Assembly: GCF_900103085.1 (NCBI RefSeq)
Contig: NZ_FMWR01000010.1
Coordinates: 1 to 64,000, forward strand
Reading direction: 5' to 3'
Length of the DNA stretch: 64,000 bases
Source of the DNA: Gilliamella mensalis
GTDB lineage: Bacteria > Pseudomonadota > Gammaproteobacteria > Enterobacterales > Orbaceae
A program made the translations under genes and the position numbers. Positions 1 through 11,359 of the stretch are shown one piece after another. The notes beneath the pieces are model-generated. The model saw only the letters and a program-made list of their open reading frames with translations. It was not told the origin of the DNA and searched no databases. How positions within the stretch are numbered: the stretch's first letter is position 1; every line of letters begins with the position of its first letter.

Positions 1-21
1 TTCAAATTTTTCTTTAGACAT
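1..21 (-). CDS. tufA: Elongation factor Tu, first 7 codons (3' end off window)
   Basis: Seven codons read MSKEKFE on the minus strand, the usual N-terminus of EF-Tu, which carries aminoacyl-tRNA to the ribosome. The ATG is at 19-21 and is preceded by AAAGGAAC at good spacing. It is the last gene of the str operon, about 70 nt after fusA, as in E. coli. Only the start is visible, so the identity rests on the heptapeptide plus operon order. Confidence 0.85.
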
Positions 22-42
22 CTTAATGTTCCTTTATTAAAT

Positions 43-70
43 CACTTCCCTTAATAAACGAAGGGAAGTG
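43..70 (-). promoter_or_regulatory. Hairpin between fusA and tufA
   Basis: CACTTCCCTT (43-52) and AAGGGAAGTG (61-70) form a perfect 10-bp stem with an 8-nt loop, between the fusA stop and the tufA ribosome binding site. No strong U tract follows in the minus direction, so it looks more like an intercistronic processing, stability or partial attenuation hairpin than a full terminator. Confidence 0.5.
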
Positions 71-90
71 TTACTTTATTTAGATAAAAA

Positions 91-2193
91 TTATTTCGCT
101 TTACGAGCTTCAATAATTGCTGTTGCAATATTTGTTGGTGCTTCATTGTACTTCAAGAACTCCATAGAGTAAGAAGCACGACCTTGTGTTTGCGAACGAA
201 GGTCTGTTGCATAACCAAACATTTCTGAAAGTGGAACTTGTGCTTTGACTGTTTTACCAGTTGCAGTATCTTCCATTCCTTCAATCATACCGCGACGACG
301 GTTTAAGTCACCGATAACATCACCCATATAATCTTCTGGAGTTTCAACTTCTACTTTCATAATCGGTTCTAAAAGCACAGGTTTAGCTTTCATGAAGCCA
401 TCTTTAAATGCCATTGAACCGGCAATTTTAAATGCCATTTCTGATGAGTCAACATCATGGTAAGAACCATCAAAGATAGTAACTTCAACATCAACAATTG
501 GATAACCAGCAAGAACACCGTTTTTCATCTGTTCTTGACAGCCTTTATCAACTGCAGGGATGTATTCTTTAGGAACCACACCACCAACGATTTCATTGTT
601 GAATTTGTAGCCTTCGCCACCTGCTTCCAATGGTTTGATTTTTAACCATACATGACCATATTGACCACGACCACCAGACTGACGAACAAATTTACCTTCT
701 TGTTCTACTTCATTGCGAATTGTTTCACGGTAAGCAACCTGAGGTTTACCTACATTTGCTTCCACTTTAAATTCACGTTTCATACGGTCAACGATGATTT
801 CTAAGTGAAGCTCACCCATACCAGAAATAATGGTTTGACCTGATTCTTCATCGGTGTGAACACGGAATGAAGGATCTTCTTGTGCTAGTCGTCCTAAAGC
901 AAGACCCATTTTTTCTTGGTCAGCTTTGGTTTTTGGTTCAACAGCAACCGAAATTACTGGCTCTGGAAATTCCATTCTCTCAAGAATGATTGGTGCACTT
1001 TCAGCACAAAGCGTATCACCTGTAGTTACATCTTTAAGACCGATTGCAGCAGCGATGTCTCCAGCGCGAACTTCTTTAATTTCTTCACGTTTGTTAGCGT
1101 GCATCTGAACGATACGACCAAAACGTTCTTTTTTATCTTTAACAGAGTTAAGAACAGTATCACCAGAGTTAACCACACCAGAGTAAACACGGAAGAATGT
1201 TAAGTTACCCACAAATGGGTCTGTTGCAATTTTAAATGCTAATGATGAGAATGGTTCATCATCACTTGAATGACGTTCAGCATCTTCACCATTTGGTAAT
1301 TCACCTTTGATTGCAGGTACATCAGTTGGTGCTGGTAAATATTCAATAACCGCATCAAGCATGAACTGCACACCTTTATTTTTAAAGGCACTACCACAAG
1401 TGACTAAGATAATTTCATTAGCAAGTACGCGTTCACGTAATGCTGCTTTCACTTCTTCTTCAGTTAACTCTTCACCACCAAGGTATTTTTCCATTAACTC
1501 TTCACTTGCTTCAGCAGCGGTTTCAATTAAGAAAGAACGCCATTCTTCGACTTGGTCAACCATCTCGGCTGGTACATCTTCATAAGTGAATGTTACACCT
1601 TGATCGGCATCATTCCAGTTAATTGCTTTACGTTTAAGTAAATCAACAACACCAGTGAATCCTTCTTCTGCACCGATAGGTAAAACTAAAGGAACAGGAA
1701 CTGCTGCTAAACGAGTTTTGATTTGATCAACAACACGTAAGAAGTTAGCACCCATACGGTCCATTTTGTTGACAAATGCAATACGTGGAACTTTATATTT
1801 GTTTGCTTGACGCCATACAGTTTCAGATTGTGGTTGAACACCACCAACTGCACAATAAACCATTACTGCACCATCAAGAACACGCATAGAACGTTCAACT
1901 TCGATTGTAAAGTCAACGTGTCCCGGGGTGTCGATGATGTTGATACGGTGTGGTTCAAATTGTTGACCCATACCAGACCAGAATGCTGTTGTAGCAGCAG
2001 ATGTGATAGTAATACCACGTTCTTGTTCTTGTTCCATCCAGTCCATGGTAGCTGCGCCATCATGAACTTCACCAATTTTGTGACTTACACCAGTATAAAA
2101 CAAAATACGTTCAGTCGTTGTTGTTTTACCTGCGTCAATATGTGCACTGATACCGATATTACGATAGCGTGCTATAGGGGTTGTACGAGCCAT
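91..2193 (-). CDS. fusA: Translation elongation factor G
   Basis: A 700-residue GTPase that drives translocation of tRNA and mRNA on the ribosome and helps recycle ribosomes with RRF. The G1 P-loop AHIDAGKT is at residues 17-24, followed by DTPGH (G3) and NKMD (G4). The remaining domains continue to the end without interruption, and the length is normal for the family (about 700). It is third in the str operon, 114 nt after rpsG. Start ATG followed by [14 protein letters not shown] is the family N-terminus. There is one fusA copy in the window and nothing odd in the sequence. Confidence 0.98.
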   Translation of the reverse strand: MARTTPIARYRNIGISAHIDAGKTTTTERILFYTGVSHKIGEVHDGAATMDWMEQEQERGITITSAATTAFWSGMGQQFEPHRINIIDTPGHVDFTIEVERSMRVLDGAVMVYCAVGGVQPQSETVWRQANKYKVPRIAFVNKMDRMGANFLRVVDQIKTRLAAVPVPLVLPIGAEEGFTGVVDLLKRKAINWNDADQGVTFTYEDVPAEMVDQVEEWRSFLIETAAEASEELMEKYLGGEELTEEEVKAALRERVLANEIILVTCGSAFKNKGVQFMLDAVIEYLPAPTDVPAIKGELPNGEDAERHSSDDEPFSSLAFKIATDPFVGNLTFFRVYSGVVNSGDTVLNSVKDKKERFGRIVQMHANKREEIKEVRAGDIAAAIGLKDVTTGDTLCAESAPIILERMEFPEPVISVAVEPKTKADQEKMGLALGRLAQEDPSFRVHTDEESGQTIISGMGELHLEIIVDRMKREFKVEANVGKPQVAYRETIRNEVEQEGKFVRQSGGRGQYGHVWLKIKPLEAGGEGYKFNNEIVGGVVPKEYIPAVDKGCQEQMKNGVLAGYPIVDVEVTIFDGSYHDVDSSEMAFKIAGSMAFKDGFMKAKPVLLEPIMKVEVETPEDYMGDVIGDLNRRRGMIEGMEDTATGKTVKAQVPLSEMFGYATDLRSQTQGRASYSMEFLKYNEAPTNIATAIIEARKAK

Positions 2194-2242
2194 ATTAATC
2201 CTCTGTTTAGAATCGTTTGCTTAATAAAACATCATTTTGGTT

Positions 2243-2270
2243 GACTGATAGCAGATAAGGGCTATCAGTC
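2243..2270 (-). promoter_or_regulatory. Hairpin in the rpsG-fusA spacer
   Basis: GACTGATAGC (2243-2252) pairs perfectly with GCTATCAGTC (2261-2270) around an 8-nt loop. It lies between the rpsG stop and the fusA start. A second short inverted repeat (CACTT...AAGTG) follows at about 2282-2300, next to rpsG. Neither is followed by a T run on the minus strand, so I read them as intra-operon RNA structures rather than terminators. Confidence 0.45.
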
Positions 2271-2307
2271 CTAATTCAAGTCACTTATACAAATACAAGT
2301 GTGAATA

Positions 2308-3272
<965 letters not shown>

Positions 3273-3320
3273 TTAAAATAAATTTAAAATTGCTGTTTAG
3301 ATACGTAATTAATAACTGTA

Positions 3321-3351
3321 GACCAAAACCTATGTATATAAGTTTTGGGTC
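3321..3351 (-). promoter_or_regulatory. Leader hairpin of the str operon
   Basis: Just downstream of the rpsL promoter the transcript would fold CAAAAC against GTTTTG, extended by GACC/GGTC with one bulge, around a 12-nt AT-rich loop. It is near the predicted 5' end of the mRNA, so a stability or attenuation role is possible. The fold was made by eye only. Confidence 0.45.
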
Positions 3352-3356
3352 GCAAG

Positions 3357-3385
3357 ATTCTAGACCCCAGGGGCAATAATGTCAA
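3357..3385 (-). promoter_or_regulatory. Sigma-70 promoter of the str operon
   Basis: On the minus strand a perfect -35 TTGACA (3380-3385) is separated by exactly 17 nt from -10 TAGAAT (3357-3362), about 100 nt upstream of rpsL. A GC-rich TCTTGCGACC follows the -10 where the start site and discriminator would lie. This is the strongest promoter match in the window and fits a highly expressed ribosomal operon. Confidence 0.85.
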
Positions 3386-3571
3386 GTTTTTGCTATCAAT
3401 AAGTGCTTGATCTTGGTATTAATTATTGATAGAAAATGGTCGCAATTTTAATAAGGAAAATCGGTAAATTTTAAATTTAAAACTGATGCATGCATATATC
3501 AATGCATGTGCTAGCTGTTTTGCTAAAAGCTATATTCCCCCCCACCGCAAGTAACAATGGGGGGATTGTTT
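3386..3571. other. Gene-free stretch between str promoter and adeP
   Basis: No gene is seen. The stretch holds several inverted repeats. CTATCAATAA (3393-3402) pairs with TTATTGATAG (3423-3432) directly upstream of the str promoter. ATGCAT repeats lie near 3486-3506 and AGCT repeats near 3513-3530. CCCCCCA (3538-3544) pairs with TGGGGGG (3558-3564). The last is the likely 3' hairpin of adeP, although its best T-rich tail is on the plus strand. Confidence 0.5.
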
Positions 3572-4882
3572 TTAGTGATGATCGATAAAAATAAATTTTA
3601 AAGCGAATAGTAAAGCAAAAATAATCACACACAGATTTAATTGCTTAAATTTACCCGTAAAGGTTTTTAATACCACATAAGAGATAAAACCAAGTGCGAC
3701 ACCTTCAGTAATGGCAAAGGCAAATGGCATCATAATTGCGGTAATAAAAGCAGGTGTTGCCTCTGTTAAGTCAGACCAGTTAACTTTCACTAAGCTTGAA
3801 ACCATTAAAATTCCAACAAAGATAAGTGCGCCAGATGTTGCATAACTTGGTACTAAATGGGCAAGAGGCGATAAAAAAGTCACGATTAAGAATAATAGAC
3901 CGACAACAACCGCTGTTAACCCTGTGCGTCCGCCCACTGAAATACCGGCTGAACTTTCGATATAGGTTAACACTGAGGATGTGCCAAATAATCCACCTAA
4001 AGAAGAGCTAAAGCTATCAATTAATAGCGCTTGGCGCATTTTAGGAAATCGACCTTTTTCGTCACTAATGCCAGCTTTATCGGTTAATGCTAAAATAGTG
4101 CCTGATGAGTCAAATAAGCTGACAATCATTACCGAAAAAATAACGCCCATAATACCGATATTAAGTGAGCCAGCTAGATCAACATGACCAACAACGCTGG
4201 TAACACTTGGTGGCATAGACACAATACCTTGGTAACTAATATTAGGATCAAGCCATAGCGCCAGTAATGTAACCACTAAAATCGAAACTAATACTGCTGC
4301 ATGAAAGTTACGAGCAGCTAAAATAACAATGATGAAAAAGCCTAGTGATCCTAATAACACTTTCAGCGATAAGATATTACCCATCGTTAAGAGTGTCGAA
4401 GGAGAAGCAACCACAAGACCCATATTTTGAAAACCCATAAAAGCAATAAATAACCCAATACCGGCACTAATCCCCACACGTAAGCATTGTGGGATATGTT
4501 CGATTAACCAGTGACGGACTTTAAATAGAGATAGTGCAAAAAAGATTAATGAGCCCCAAAATATGGCACCCATACCCACTTGCCAAGAATAGCCCATCGC
4601 ACCACATATTCCATAAGCAAAAAAGACATTAAGTCCCATAGCCGGTGCTAAGGCAATTGGTAAATTGGCAAATAGCCCCATTAAAATTGTCGCAAAGGCA
4701 GTAACCACACAAGTTAAAACAAAAACAGCAGAAGTATCCATTCCGGTTGCAGATAAGATAGATGGATTGACAAAAATGATATAAACCATTGTTAGAAAAG
4801 TGGTACAACCAGAGATAATCTCAGTGCCGATAGTTGTTTTTTTCTCTTTCAATTGAAATAGTTTTTCGCATATTGCATTCAT
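3572..4882 (-). CDS. adeP: Adenine permease, AzgA/NCS2-type purine transporter
   Basis: A polytopic inner-membrane protein that imports purine bases by proton symport. At 436 residues it matches E. coli AdeP (PurP) much better than the guanine/hypoxanthine permeases. Shared stretches include TTFLTMVYIIFVNP near residue 30, LFANLPIALAPAMGLN near 70, SVVGHVDLAGS near 230, LFDSSGT, YIESSAG and VGGRTGLTAVVVGLLF near 320. About a dozen hydrophobic segments are visible. It is a single gene, separated from yegH by a terminator. Substrate choice of adenine is from family similarity. Confidence 0.85.
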   Translation of the reverse strand: MNAICEKLFQLKEKKTTIGTEIISGCTTFLTMVYIIFVNPSILSATGMDTSAVFVLTCVVTAFATILMGLFANLPIALAPAMGLNVFFAYGICGAMGYSWQVGMGAIFWGSLIFFALSLFKVRHWLIEHIPQCLRVGISAGIGLFIAFMGFQNMGLVVASPSTLLTMGNILSLKVLLGSLGFFIIVILAARNFHAAVLVSILVVTLLALWLDPNISYQGIVSMPPSVTSVVGHVDLAGSLNIGIMGVIFSVMIVSLFDSSGTILALTDKAGISDEKGRFPKMRQALLIDSFSSSLGGLFGTSSVLTYIESSAGISVGGRTGLTAVVVGLLFLIVTFLSPLAHLVPSYATSGALIFVGILMVSSLVKVNWSDLTEATPAFITAIMMPFAFAITEGVALGFISYVVLKTFTGKFKQLNLCVIIFALLFALKFIFIDHH

Positions 4883-4940
4883 AAGTTAAGGCCTAATTTA
4901 GATTGATAAGCAAGAATAAAAATTTATAAAGAGTGCTATC

Positions 4941-4964
4941 TATTTTTACCCATAGGTAAAAATA
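4941..4964. promoter_or_regulatory. 10-bp inverted repeat upstream of adeP
   Basis: TATTTTTACC (4941-4950), loop CATA, GGTAAAAATA (4955-4964) form a perfect palindrome about 60 nt upstream of the adeP start. It could be an operator for purine-dependent control or simply a second AT-rich hairpin behind the yegH terminator. It does not resemble the E. coli PurR box. Confidence 0.35.
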
Positions 4965-4995
4965 AAAAAGATGAAGAGCTATTGCCCTACATCTT
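4960..4995 (-). terminator. Rho-independent terminator after yegH
   Basis: On the minus strand AAGATG then AGGGC, loop AATA, GCTCT then CATCTT fold into an 11-bp stem with one T-T mismatch and one G-U pair (4968-4995). TTTTATTTTT follows immediately. It lies about 85 nt past the yegH stop and before adeP, so it separates the two units. Confidence 0.75.
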
Positions 4996-5079
4996 CAAAT
5001 AAACAGAAATTTTACAGCATTATTATTGCTAGTTATTTCTTTTGGTCAAGCGTTATTCTAGTTATTTCGCTACGCTATA

Positions 5080-6654
5080 CTATAATGTGACAGAATCAAC
5101 TTTGTTTAACGTGATTTTTACTTTAAGAATTCTGTGACTTTCTATTTCAGTGACTTCAAATAAGTAATCGCCAATTTGTAAGGTTTCACCAACATTGAGT
5201 AAATGCTGTGCTTTTTCCATTAACAGCCCTGCCAAGGTGTGATACTCACGCTTATCATCAATGGCAATTGGCACAAAGCGCACCAACTCTTCAACAGGAA
5301 TATAGCCATTTGCCATCCAGCTATTTTCATCGAGAGATTGAATATCATGTTTAGCATCAATTTCCTCTTCTTCAGTTGGAAAATCGCCAGCAATGGTTTC
5401 AATAATGTCTGTCACCGAAACAACCCCTTGCATTGAGCCAAATTCGTCCACCACAAAAGCAAAATGGGTTTTGGCTTTTTTAAATTGATCTAATGCAACT
5501 AGTAACGATACAGTCTCAGGGAAGATCAGGGGTTGTTTGATAAGTGAGTGAATATCAATAGGCTCTTTACTTTGTAGTATATCTTTTAATAGATCATTAA
5601 CTTGGATGATTCCTAGTGGTTCATCAATTGAAACATTATCGGTAACAACTAAACGTGAATGTGGGTTTTCAAAAATCTCTTTTATAATAGCATCACGATC
5701 GTCATTAATATTGACCATATCAACGTCAAGTCGAGATGTCATAATACTGCTGACAGAACGTTGTGCCAGTCCAAGAACTCGTTCAACCATACTCAGTTCT
5801 TGATGATTAAATACCGGCGATTTTTTATTAGTATCTGATGCTACATCAATGGTGTGATTATCGGGATCTTCTTCTGCATCACCTTTTAATAGATGTAAAA
5901 TTGCTTCGGCTGTGCGTTCCCGTAATGGTTTTTTATTTAATGCTTTACGACGGTTAAAAATAGCTAATTGATTGAAAAACTCAATCATGATTGAAAAGCC
6001 AATAGCCGCATATAAATAGCCTTTCGGAATCATAAAATCAAATCCTTCGGCAACCAGACTAAAACCGATCATCAATAAAAAACTCAAACAGAGGATAACA
6101 ATAGTTGGATGAGCGTTAACAAAATTAGCCAGTGGTTTACTCGCAACCATCATAATACCGATAGCAATACACACGGCAATAATCATCACAGGAATATGTT
6201 CAACCATTCCCACCGCCGTAATGACTGAATCGAGCGAGAACACCGCATCAAGTACGACTATTTGAGCAACAACAGTCCAAAAGTGAGAGGTTTTTTTAGG
6301 TTTGCCATCTTCGTTTGAAGCGCCTTCAAGGCGTTCATTAAGCTCCATGGTAGCTTTGAATAGCAAAAATATACCCCCAACTAACATAATCAGTTGGCGC
6401 GCATTAAAGCTGATTTCCGATATTGAAAATAGCGGTGTGGTGAGGGTGACTAACCAACCTGTAAACATTAATAGCAATATTCGTGTAATTAATGCAAAGG
6501 CCAAGCCTGTTATGCGTGCTTTATCTCGTTGTTGGGGAGGCAGTTTCTCGGCAAGAATGGCAATAAAAACAATGTTATCAATACCAAGGACGATTTCAAG
6601 TACAACCAGAGTGGATAAGCCAATCCAAATTGTAGGATCCATGATCCATTCCAT
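5080..6654 (-). CDS. yegH: TerC-family membrane protein with CBS pair and transporter-associated domain
   Basis: A 524-residue inner-membrane protein close to E. coli YegH. The N-terminal half is a TerC-type domain with about seven membrane segments and paired acidic motifs (LEIVLGIDN near residue 20, [16 protein letters not shown] near 140). A CBS pair follows (roughly 300-430, including [12 protein letters not shown]) and then a CorC_HlyC-type domain ([15 protein letters not shown] near 470). Family members are linked to metal ion export, but the exact substrate is not established and I infer none. It lies 142 nt after trkH, with a dispersed 3' element in between. Confidence 0.85.
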   Translation of the reverse strand: MEWIMDPTIWIGLSTLVVLEIVLGIDNIVFIAILAEKLPPQQRDKARITGLAFALITRILLLMFTGWLVTLTTPLFSISEISFNARQLIMLVGGIFLLFKATMELNERLEGASNEDGKPKKTSHFWTVVAQIVVLDAVFSLDSVITAVGMVEHIPVMIIAVCIAIGIMMVASKPLANFVNAHPTIVILCLSFLLMIGFSLVAEGFDFMIPKGYLYAAIGFSIMIEFFNQLAIFNRRKALNKKPLRERTAEAILHLLKGDAEEDPDNHTIDVASDTNKKSPVFNHQELSMVERVLGLAQRSVSSIMTSRLDVDMVNINDDRDAIIKEIFENPHSRLVVTDNVSIDEPLGIIQVNDLLKDILQSKEPIDIHSLIKQPLIFPETVSLLVALDQFKKAKTHFAFVVDEFGSMQGVVSVTDIIETIAGDFPTEEEEIDAKHDIQSLDENSWMANGYIPVEELVRFVPIAIDDKREYHTLAGLLMEKAQHLLNVGETLQIGDYLFEVTEIESHRILKVKITLNKVDSVTL

Positions 6655-6752
6655 ATGTCAGGTGATTACCTCTTATAAATACAGCACATGCTGCGTTGTA
6701 ATTCTGTCTGTAATTGAGCAAATAATCAATAAAATATTTATAAAAATTGTGG

Positions 6753-6796
6753 ATTTTGTCAAAAACTTTCAGAAAAGTATATGTTTGAATATAAAA
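6753..6796 (-). repeat. Dispersed 3' tandem-hairpin element, copy C (after trkH)
   Basis: The element begins directly after the trkH stop and is read on the minus strand. Stem 1 is TATAT-TCAAAC-ATATA; stem 2 is ACTT-TTCTGA-AAGT; TTTTGACAAAAT follows. It matches the other four copies through CTGAAAGTTTTT. Relative to copies A and B, stem 1 carries a C-G to T-A replacement that keeps pairing. Confidence 0.7.
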
Positions 6797-8245
6797 TTAG
6801 CTTTGCCAAAATGTTGGCGTAAATAAAACCAGCAAAGTAAATATTTCTAATCGCCCAAATAGCATATCGACCACCATAACCCATTTTACTACATCACTAA
6901 CACTCGCAAAATTATCGCTTACACTACCAAGACCAACCCCTAAATTATTCAGTGATGAGGCTACAATATAAAAAGAATCAGTCGCATCAATACCGGTTGC
7001 CATAATAACAAATAAGCTGACTAAAAAAACTAACGCATAGGCCGAAAAGAATCCCCAAACGGCCTCGATAATGCGCTCAGGAACCACACGATTGTTTAAT
7101 TTTAAGGTATAGATAGCATTTGGATGAATTAACCGCTTTAATTCACGCGAGCCTTGCATAAACAAAAGCAGGACTCGAACCACTTTTAAACCACCGCCAG
7201 TGGAACCCGCACAACCACCAATAAATGAAGCGCACAGTAAAAAAATAGGTAATGATGAAGGCCATGTGTTAATATCATCAACGGTAAAGCCAACCGTTGC
7301 AGTTATCGATACAACTTGCAGTACTATTTTATCGATACTTAATTTTCTTTCTGGTTGATAAACATAAATGCCAAATGCACAAATTGCAATTAAAGCAGCC
7401 AAAATAAAAACGAACGTTCTAAATTCTTGATCTCGCCAGTAAACCTTAATTGAAAATCCGCTTAATGCGGCAAAATGTAGTGCAAAATTACAACCCGATA
7501 AAATTAAAAAGAGGGTGACAATGTAATTGATTGTAGCGCTATTAAAATAAGCAAGGTTATCATCATGAGTTGAAAATCCCCCCATTGATATCGTTGAAAA
7601 GCTATGTGATACAGCATCAAATACATTCATACCAGCCAACCATAGGCAAATGGCACAAAGTGTTGTTAGCAAAATATAAATTGACCAAAGCGTTTTTGCA
7701 GTTTCGGCAATGCGAGGACGCATTTTACTATCTTTTTGTGGACCAGGGATTTCCGCGCGATAAAGCTGCATACCCCCTACCCCCAATAATGGTAAGATGG
7801 CAACAGCCAAAACGATAATCCCCATACCACCCAGCCATTGCAGTAATTGACGGTAAAAAAGTAAAGCTTTAGGAAGGTGATCTAACTTAACAATTGTTGT
7901 CGCGCCCGTTGTGGTTAAGCTTGAGAATGATTCAAAAAAGGCATTGGTTAAATTTAAATTAATATGTGTATCAAAAATAAAAGGAAAGGCTCCGATTGTA
8001 CCAAGCACAACCCAAAATAGTACGACAATAAAAAAGCCTTCACGCGTGCTCAGTTCATGACGATGGTGGCGATTAGGTAGCCATAATAAACAGCCTAATA
8101 ACAATGCTGCAAAAAATGATCGAACAAAGATTGCACCTGCACCATCACGATAGATTAAGGCAATAAGTGCCGGTAGTAGCATAAATATTGATAACAGGGA
8201 AATTAATAGCCCAATAATGCGCAGAATCGATCGCCAATGCATCAT
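6797..8245 (-). CDS. trkH: Trk system potassium uptake protein TrkH
   Basis: The 482-residue membrane subunit of the low-affinity Trk potassium transporter, which works with cytoplasmic TrkA (not in this window). E. coli TrkH is 483 residues. The repeated membrane-pore-membrane layout is visible, with selectivity-filter-like segments SLTTTGATT near residue 110, FSTISMGGFSTH near 218, TATVGFT near 315 and SSLNNLGVGLG near 430. It begins MMHWRSILRIIG and follows djlA by 11 nt at the end of the parE-parC-djlA-trkH run. A dispersed hairpin element abuts its stop codon. Confidence 0.95.
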   Translation of the reverse strand: MMHWRSILRIIGLLISLLSIFMLLPALIALIYRDGAGAIFVRSFFAALLLGCLLWLPNRHHRHELSTREGFFIVVLFWVVLGTIGAFPFIFDTHINLNLTNAFFESFSSLTTTGATTIVKLDHLPKALLFYRQLLQWLGGMGIIVLAVAILPLLGVGGMQLYRAEIPGPQKDSKMRPRIAETAKTLWSIYILLTTLCAICLWLAGMNVFDAVSHSFSTISMGGFSTHDDNLAYFNSATINYIVTLFLILSGCNFALHFAALSGFSIKVYWRDQEFRTFVFILAALIAICAFGIYVYQPERKLSIDKIVLQVVSITATVGFTVDDINTWPSSLPIFLLCASFIGGCAGSTGGGLKVVRVLLLFMQGSRELKRLIHPNAIYTLKLNNRVVPERIIEAVWGFFSAYALVFLVSLFVIMATGIDATDSFYIVASSLNNLGVGLGSVSDNFASVSDVVKWVMVVDMLFGRLEIFTLLVLFTPTFWQS

Positions 8246-8256
8246 AATGATAGTCT

Positions 8257-9111
8257 CTATTTAAAACCACGAGCTGATTTAATAAGATCATAAGCAGCTT
8301 GAATCTCTTGTGCGCGTTTTTTGGCTGCCTCTAGCATTTCTTTCGGTAAACCTTTAGATACTAATTTGTCTGGATGGTGTTCGTTCATCAACTTACGATA
8401 AGCCCTTTTGATTTCTGAGATTTCCGCAGAGGAGTCAATACCCAAAATTTTGTAAGCATTTTGCAGATCGGTCTGTGTTGATCGCCCTTGATAACCACCA
8501 TAATGATTACCATGTTGATATTGACCTCGCTGATTTTGTTGGTTGTGATAACCATTTTGGCGAAAATGGTAACTACCCATCATCATTTGAACATATATTG
8601 CCATTTGTTGACGTGGAATATTAAATTCTTCAGCCACAATAAAAAGAATTTGTTGCTCTTTTTCATCTAAAATGCCATCAACTAATGCTGCTTGGATCAG
8701 TTGTTCACAAAAAATATTTAACACATTGCGTCGATAACGATATTGTGCATATAACTCCGCCAAACGAGATCGGAGTGGGTAGTCACTTGCTTTGCCTCGA
8801 TTAAATGAGTCTTGTGCTAGTTTTCGACTATTTCGATCCAGTTGTAATCTGTCCATAAATTGGCTAGCAAGATTGATGTCATCTTGAGTGACAACACCTT
8901 TTGCTTTACTTAAATGACCAAGGACTTCAAAAACAACCGTTAAGTAAAGTTCTGGATTGGCTTTAGTTTTTTGTTCTGTCAATTTATTGCAAAATGCTTG
9001 ATAAAGCATTGGACCAATAAATAGCCCAAGGATAAACCCCCATCCTGTTTTTAATACAATACTTAATACAAAGCCCGTAATCATTGCCCAGATAAAAGAC
9101 ATATTATTCAT
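8257..9111 (-). CDS. djlA: Membrane-anchored DnaJ-like co-chaperone DjlA
   Basis: DjlA stimulates DnaK ATPase at the inner membrane. The 284-residue protein has one N-terminal membrane segment (about residues 8-35), a central TerB-like helical region (about 55-180), a Gln/Asn/Gly/Tyr-rich linker (about 190-215) and a C-terminal J domain with the HPD motif in [12 protein letters not shown]. The start ATG overlaps the parC stop by 8 nt, implying translational coupling. Length and architecture are normal for DjlA. Confidence 0.93.
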   Translation of the reverse strand: MNNMSFIWAMITGFVLSIVLKTGWGFILGLFIGPMLYQAFCNKLTEQKTKANPELYLTVVFEVLGHLSKAKGVVTQDDINLASQFMDRLQLDRNSRKLAQDSFNRGKASDYPLRSRLAELYAQYRYRRNVLNIFCEQLIQAALVDGILDEKEQQILFIVAEEFNIPRQQMAIYVQMMMGSYHFRQNGYHNQQNQRGQYQHGNHYGGYQGRSTQTDLQNAYKILGIDSSAEISEIKRAYRKLMNEHHPDKLVSKGLPKEMLEAAKKRAQEIQAAYDLIKSARGFK

Positions 9112-11332
9112 TCACCTCAATTTTATCTATCTTCTGTAAACCTCGTGGTAATGTTGCACCTTTGCGTGCTCGCTCTCCTCTAAATTTTTGTAAATCAGCA
9201 GGTTTGAGTGTCAGTTTGCGTTTTCCTGCGTACAAAGTCACTGATGCTTCTGAGTTAATTAATATCATATAAGAAAGGCTATCATCAGCACCAGAGAGCG
9301 ACACAATTTTATTTCCTTTACCTTTGGCAAGTTGTGGTAAATCTTTTACCGGAAAAATGAGCATTCGACCCGCTTGGGTAATTGCTAATAGTAAACTCTC
9401 TTCCGATAGGATTTCCAAAGGAGCAAGTATTTTTGCATTATTTGGCAAATTAATAATCGCCTTACCGTTACGGTTGCGAGCAATTAAATCATTGAATTGA
9501 CAAATAAAACCATAACCTGCACTGGATGCAAGTAGGAATTTTTGATTCTCATTTTGATTCATCAGCACATGTTCAACCGTTGCCCCAGCAGGAAGAGCCA
9601 ATTTACCGGTTAATGGTTCACCTTGGCTTCGAGCAGATGGTAACGTATTTGGCTCTATTGCGTAACTACGGCCGGTTGAATCAATAAAAATAACGGGTTG
9701 GTTACTTTTACCTTTAGCTGCAACTTTAAAACTATCGCCCGCTTTATAACTTAAACCAACTGGATCAATATCATGACCTTTTGCCGTTCTTACCCAACCC
9801 ATTTCCGATAAAATTACAGTCACAGGTTCAGATGGCGTTAATGCTTGTTCACTAATTGCTTTTGCTTCACTGCGCTCAACAATCGGAGAGCGGCGCTTAT
9901 CGCCATATTTTTCAGCATCTTCTTGTAACTCTTTTTTAATTAAATTACTGAGTTTTTTCGGTGAAGATAATAAGGCTTGTAAGTGATCGCGCTCTTTTGC
10001 CAGATCACGTTGTTCACCTTTAATACGCACTTCTTCAAGTTTGGCTAATTGACGCAGTTTTAATTCTAAAATAGCTTCAGCTTGAATGTCGGTTAAGGTA
10101 AAACGTCTAATTAATTCTTGCTTTGGTTCATCTTCGTGACGAATAATTTCGATCACTTCATCAATATTTAAAAATGCAATTAATAAACCATCAAGGATAT
10201 GTAGTCTTTTTAAAATTTTATCTAAACGATAATTTAGGCGACGAGTGACCGTATTTTTGCGATACGCTAGCCATTCAGTAAGAATTTCAACCAAACCTTT
10301 GACTGATGGGCGATTATCAAGCCCAATCATATTCATATTAACGCGGTAACTTTTTTCAAGATCGGTTGTTGCAAATAAATGATTCATTACTTGCTCTAAA
10401 TCGACTCGATTTGAACGTGGCACAATCACCAAACGAGTTGGATTTTCATGATCCGACTCATCGCGTAAATCTTCAATCAACGGCAGTTTTTTTGCGCGCA
10501 TCTGAGAGGCAATTTGCTCTAAAATTTTAGCGCCCGACACTTGATGAGGGAGATCAGTAATCACAATATCTCCATCTTCTTTTTTCCAAACTGCACGCAT
10601 ACGGATTGAGCCACGCCCAGTTTTATAAATTTTCGCAATGTCTTCTGCCGGCGTAATAATCTCAGCTTCCGTTGGGAAATCAGGCCCTTGTATGTGAGCC
10701 ATTACTTCGCTTAAAGTTGCATTTGGGTTATCAGCCAACATCATTGCCGCATTCGCCACTTCACGAATATTATGTGGAGGAATATCAGTTGCCATACCAA
10801 CTGCAATCCCCGTTGTGCCGTTTAATAAAATATTTGGCAATCTGGCTGGCAGCATTTTAGGCTCTTGCAGCGTACCATCAAAGTTAGGCGTATAATCAAC
10901 CGTTCCTTGCCCTAATTCAGCTAATAATAATTCAGCATATTTTGATAAGCGTGATTCGGTATAACGCATGGCGGCAAATGATTTAGGATCATCTTGCGCC
11001 CCCCAGTTACCTTGTCCATCAACTAATGGATAACGATATGAAAATGGTTGTGCCATCAGTACCATCGCTTCATAGCAAGCACTATCACCATGAGGATGAT
11101 ATTTACCAAGCACATCCCCTACGGTACGTGCTGATTTTTTAAATTTTGCTTGTGCATTTAAACCTAGTTCTGACATGGCATAGACAATACGTCGTTGCAC
11201 GGGCTTAAGACCGTCACCAATAAACGGTAGCGCACGATCCATAATGACATACATTGAGTAGTTTAAATAGGCGCTTTCGGTAAAGGTACGTAGCGACTGG
11301 ACTTCTACTCCGTCATGAGTTATCTCACTCAT
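9104..11332 (-). CDS. parC: DNA topoisomerase IV subunit A
   Basis: The DNA-cleaving subunit of topoisomerase IV, which decatenates sister chromosomes with ParE. At 742 residues it is close to E. coli ParC (752). The active-site pair Arg123-Tyr124 is in [10 protein letters not shown]. The quinolone-resistance region keeps the sensitive residues Ser84 and Glu88 in [12 protein letters not shown] (equivalent to E. coli Ser80 and Glu84). The C-terminal beta-pinwheel follows from about residue 490. It sits 27 nt after parE and overlaps djlA. Confidence 0.97.
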   Translation of the reverse strand: MSEITHDGVEVQSLRTFTESAYLNYSMYVIMDRALPFIGDGLKPVQRRIVYAMSELGLNAQAKFKKSARTVGDVLGKYHPHGDSACYEAMVLMAQPFSYRYPLVDGQGNWGAQDDPKSFAAMRYTESRLSKYAELLLAELGQGTVDYTPNFDGTLQEPKMLPARLPNILLNGTTGIAVGMATDIPPHNIREVANAAMMLADNPNATLSEVMAHIQGPDFPTEAEIITPAEDIAKIYKTGRGSIRMRAVWKKEDGDIVITDLPHQVSGAKILEQIASQMRAKKLPLIEDLRDESDHENPTRLVIVPRSNRVDLEQVMNHLFATTDLEKSYRVNMNMIGLDNRPSVKGLVEILTEWLAYRKNTVTRRLNYRLDKILKRLHILDGLLIAFLNIDEVIEIIRHEDEPKQELIRRFTLTDIQAEAILELKLRQLAKLEEVRIKGEQRDLAKERDHLQALLSSPKKLSNLIKKELQEDAEKYGDKRRSPIVERSEAKAISEQALTPSEPVTVILSEMGWVRTAKGHDIDPVGLSYKAGDSFKVAAKGKSNQPVIFIDSTGRSYAIEPNTLPSARSQGEPLTGKLALPAGATVEHVLMNQNENQKFLLASSAGYGFICQFNDLIARNRNGKAIINLPNNAKILAPLEILSEESLLLAITQAGRMLIFPVKDLPQLAKGKGNKIVSLSGADDSLSYMILINSEASVTLYAGKRKLTLKPADLQKFRGERARKGATLPRGLQKIDKIEVNE

Positions 11333-11359
11333 TATTGTTCCTCTAAATCATTCTGTTTA

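Noticed and set aside
1807-2244. A 145-codon plus-strand frame
   Set aside because: It lies antisense to fusA and is a consequence of biased codon use in that gene; no ribosome binding site or family match.
3538-3564. C7/G7-type hairpin as the definite adeP terminator
   Set aside because: The T-rich tail is on the plus strand, opposite to adeP; on the minus strand AATATAGC follows. It may stop transcription, but the direction is not settled.
9104-11332. Fluoroquinolone-resistance changes in parC, and streptomycin changes in rpsL
   Set aside because: The key residues (ParC Ser84 and Glu88; S12 Lys43 and Lys88) are wild type.
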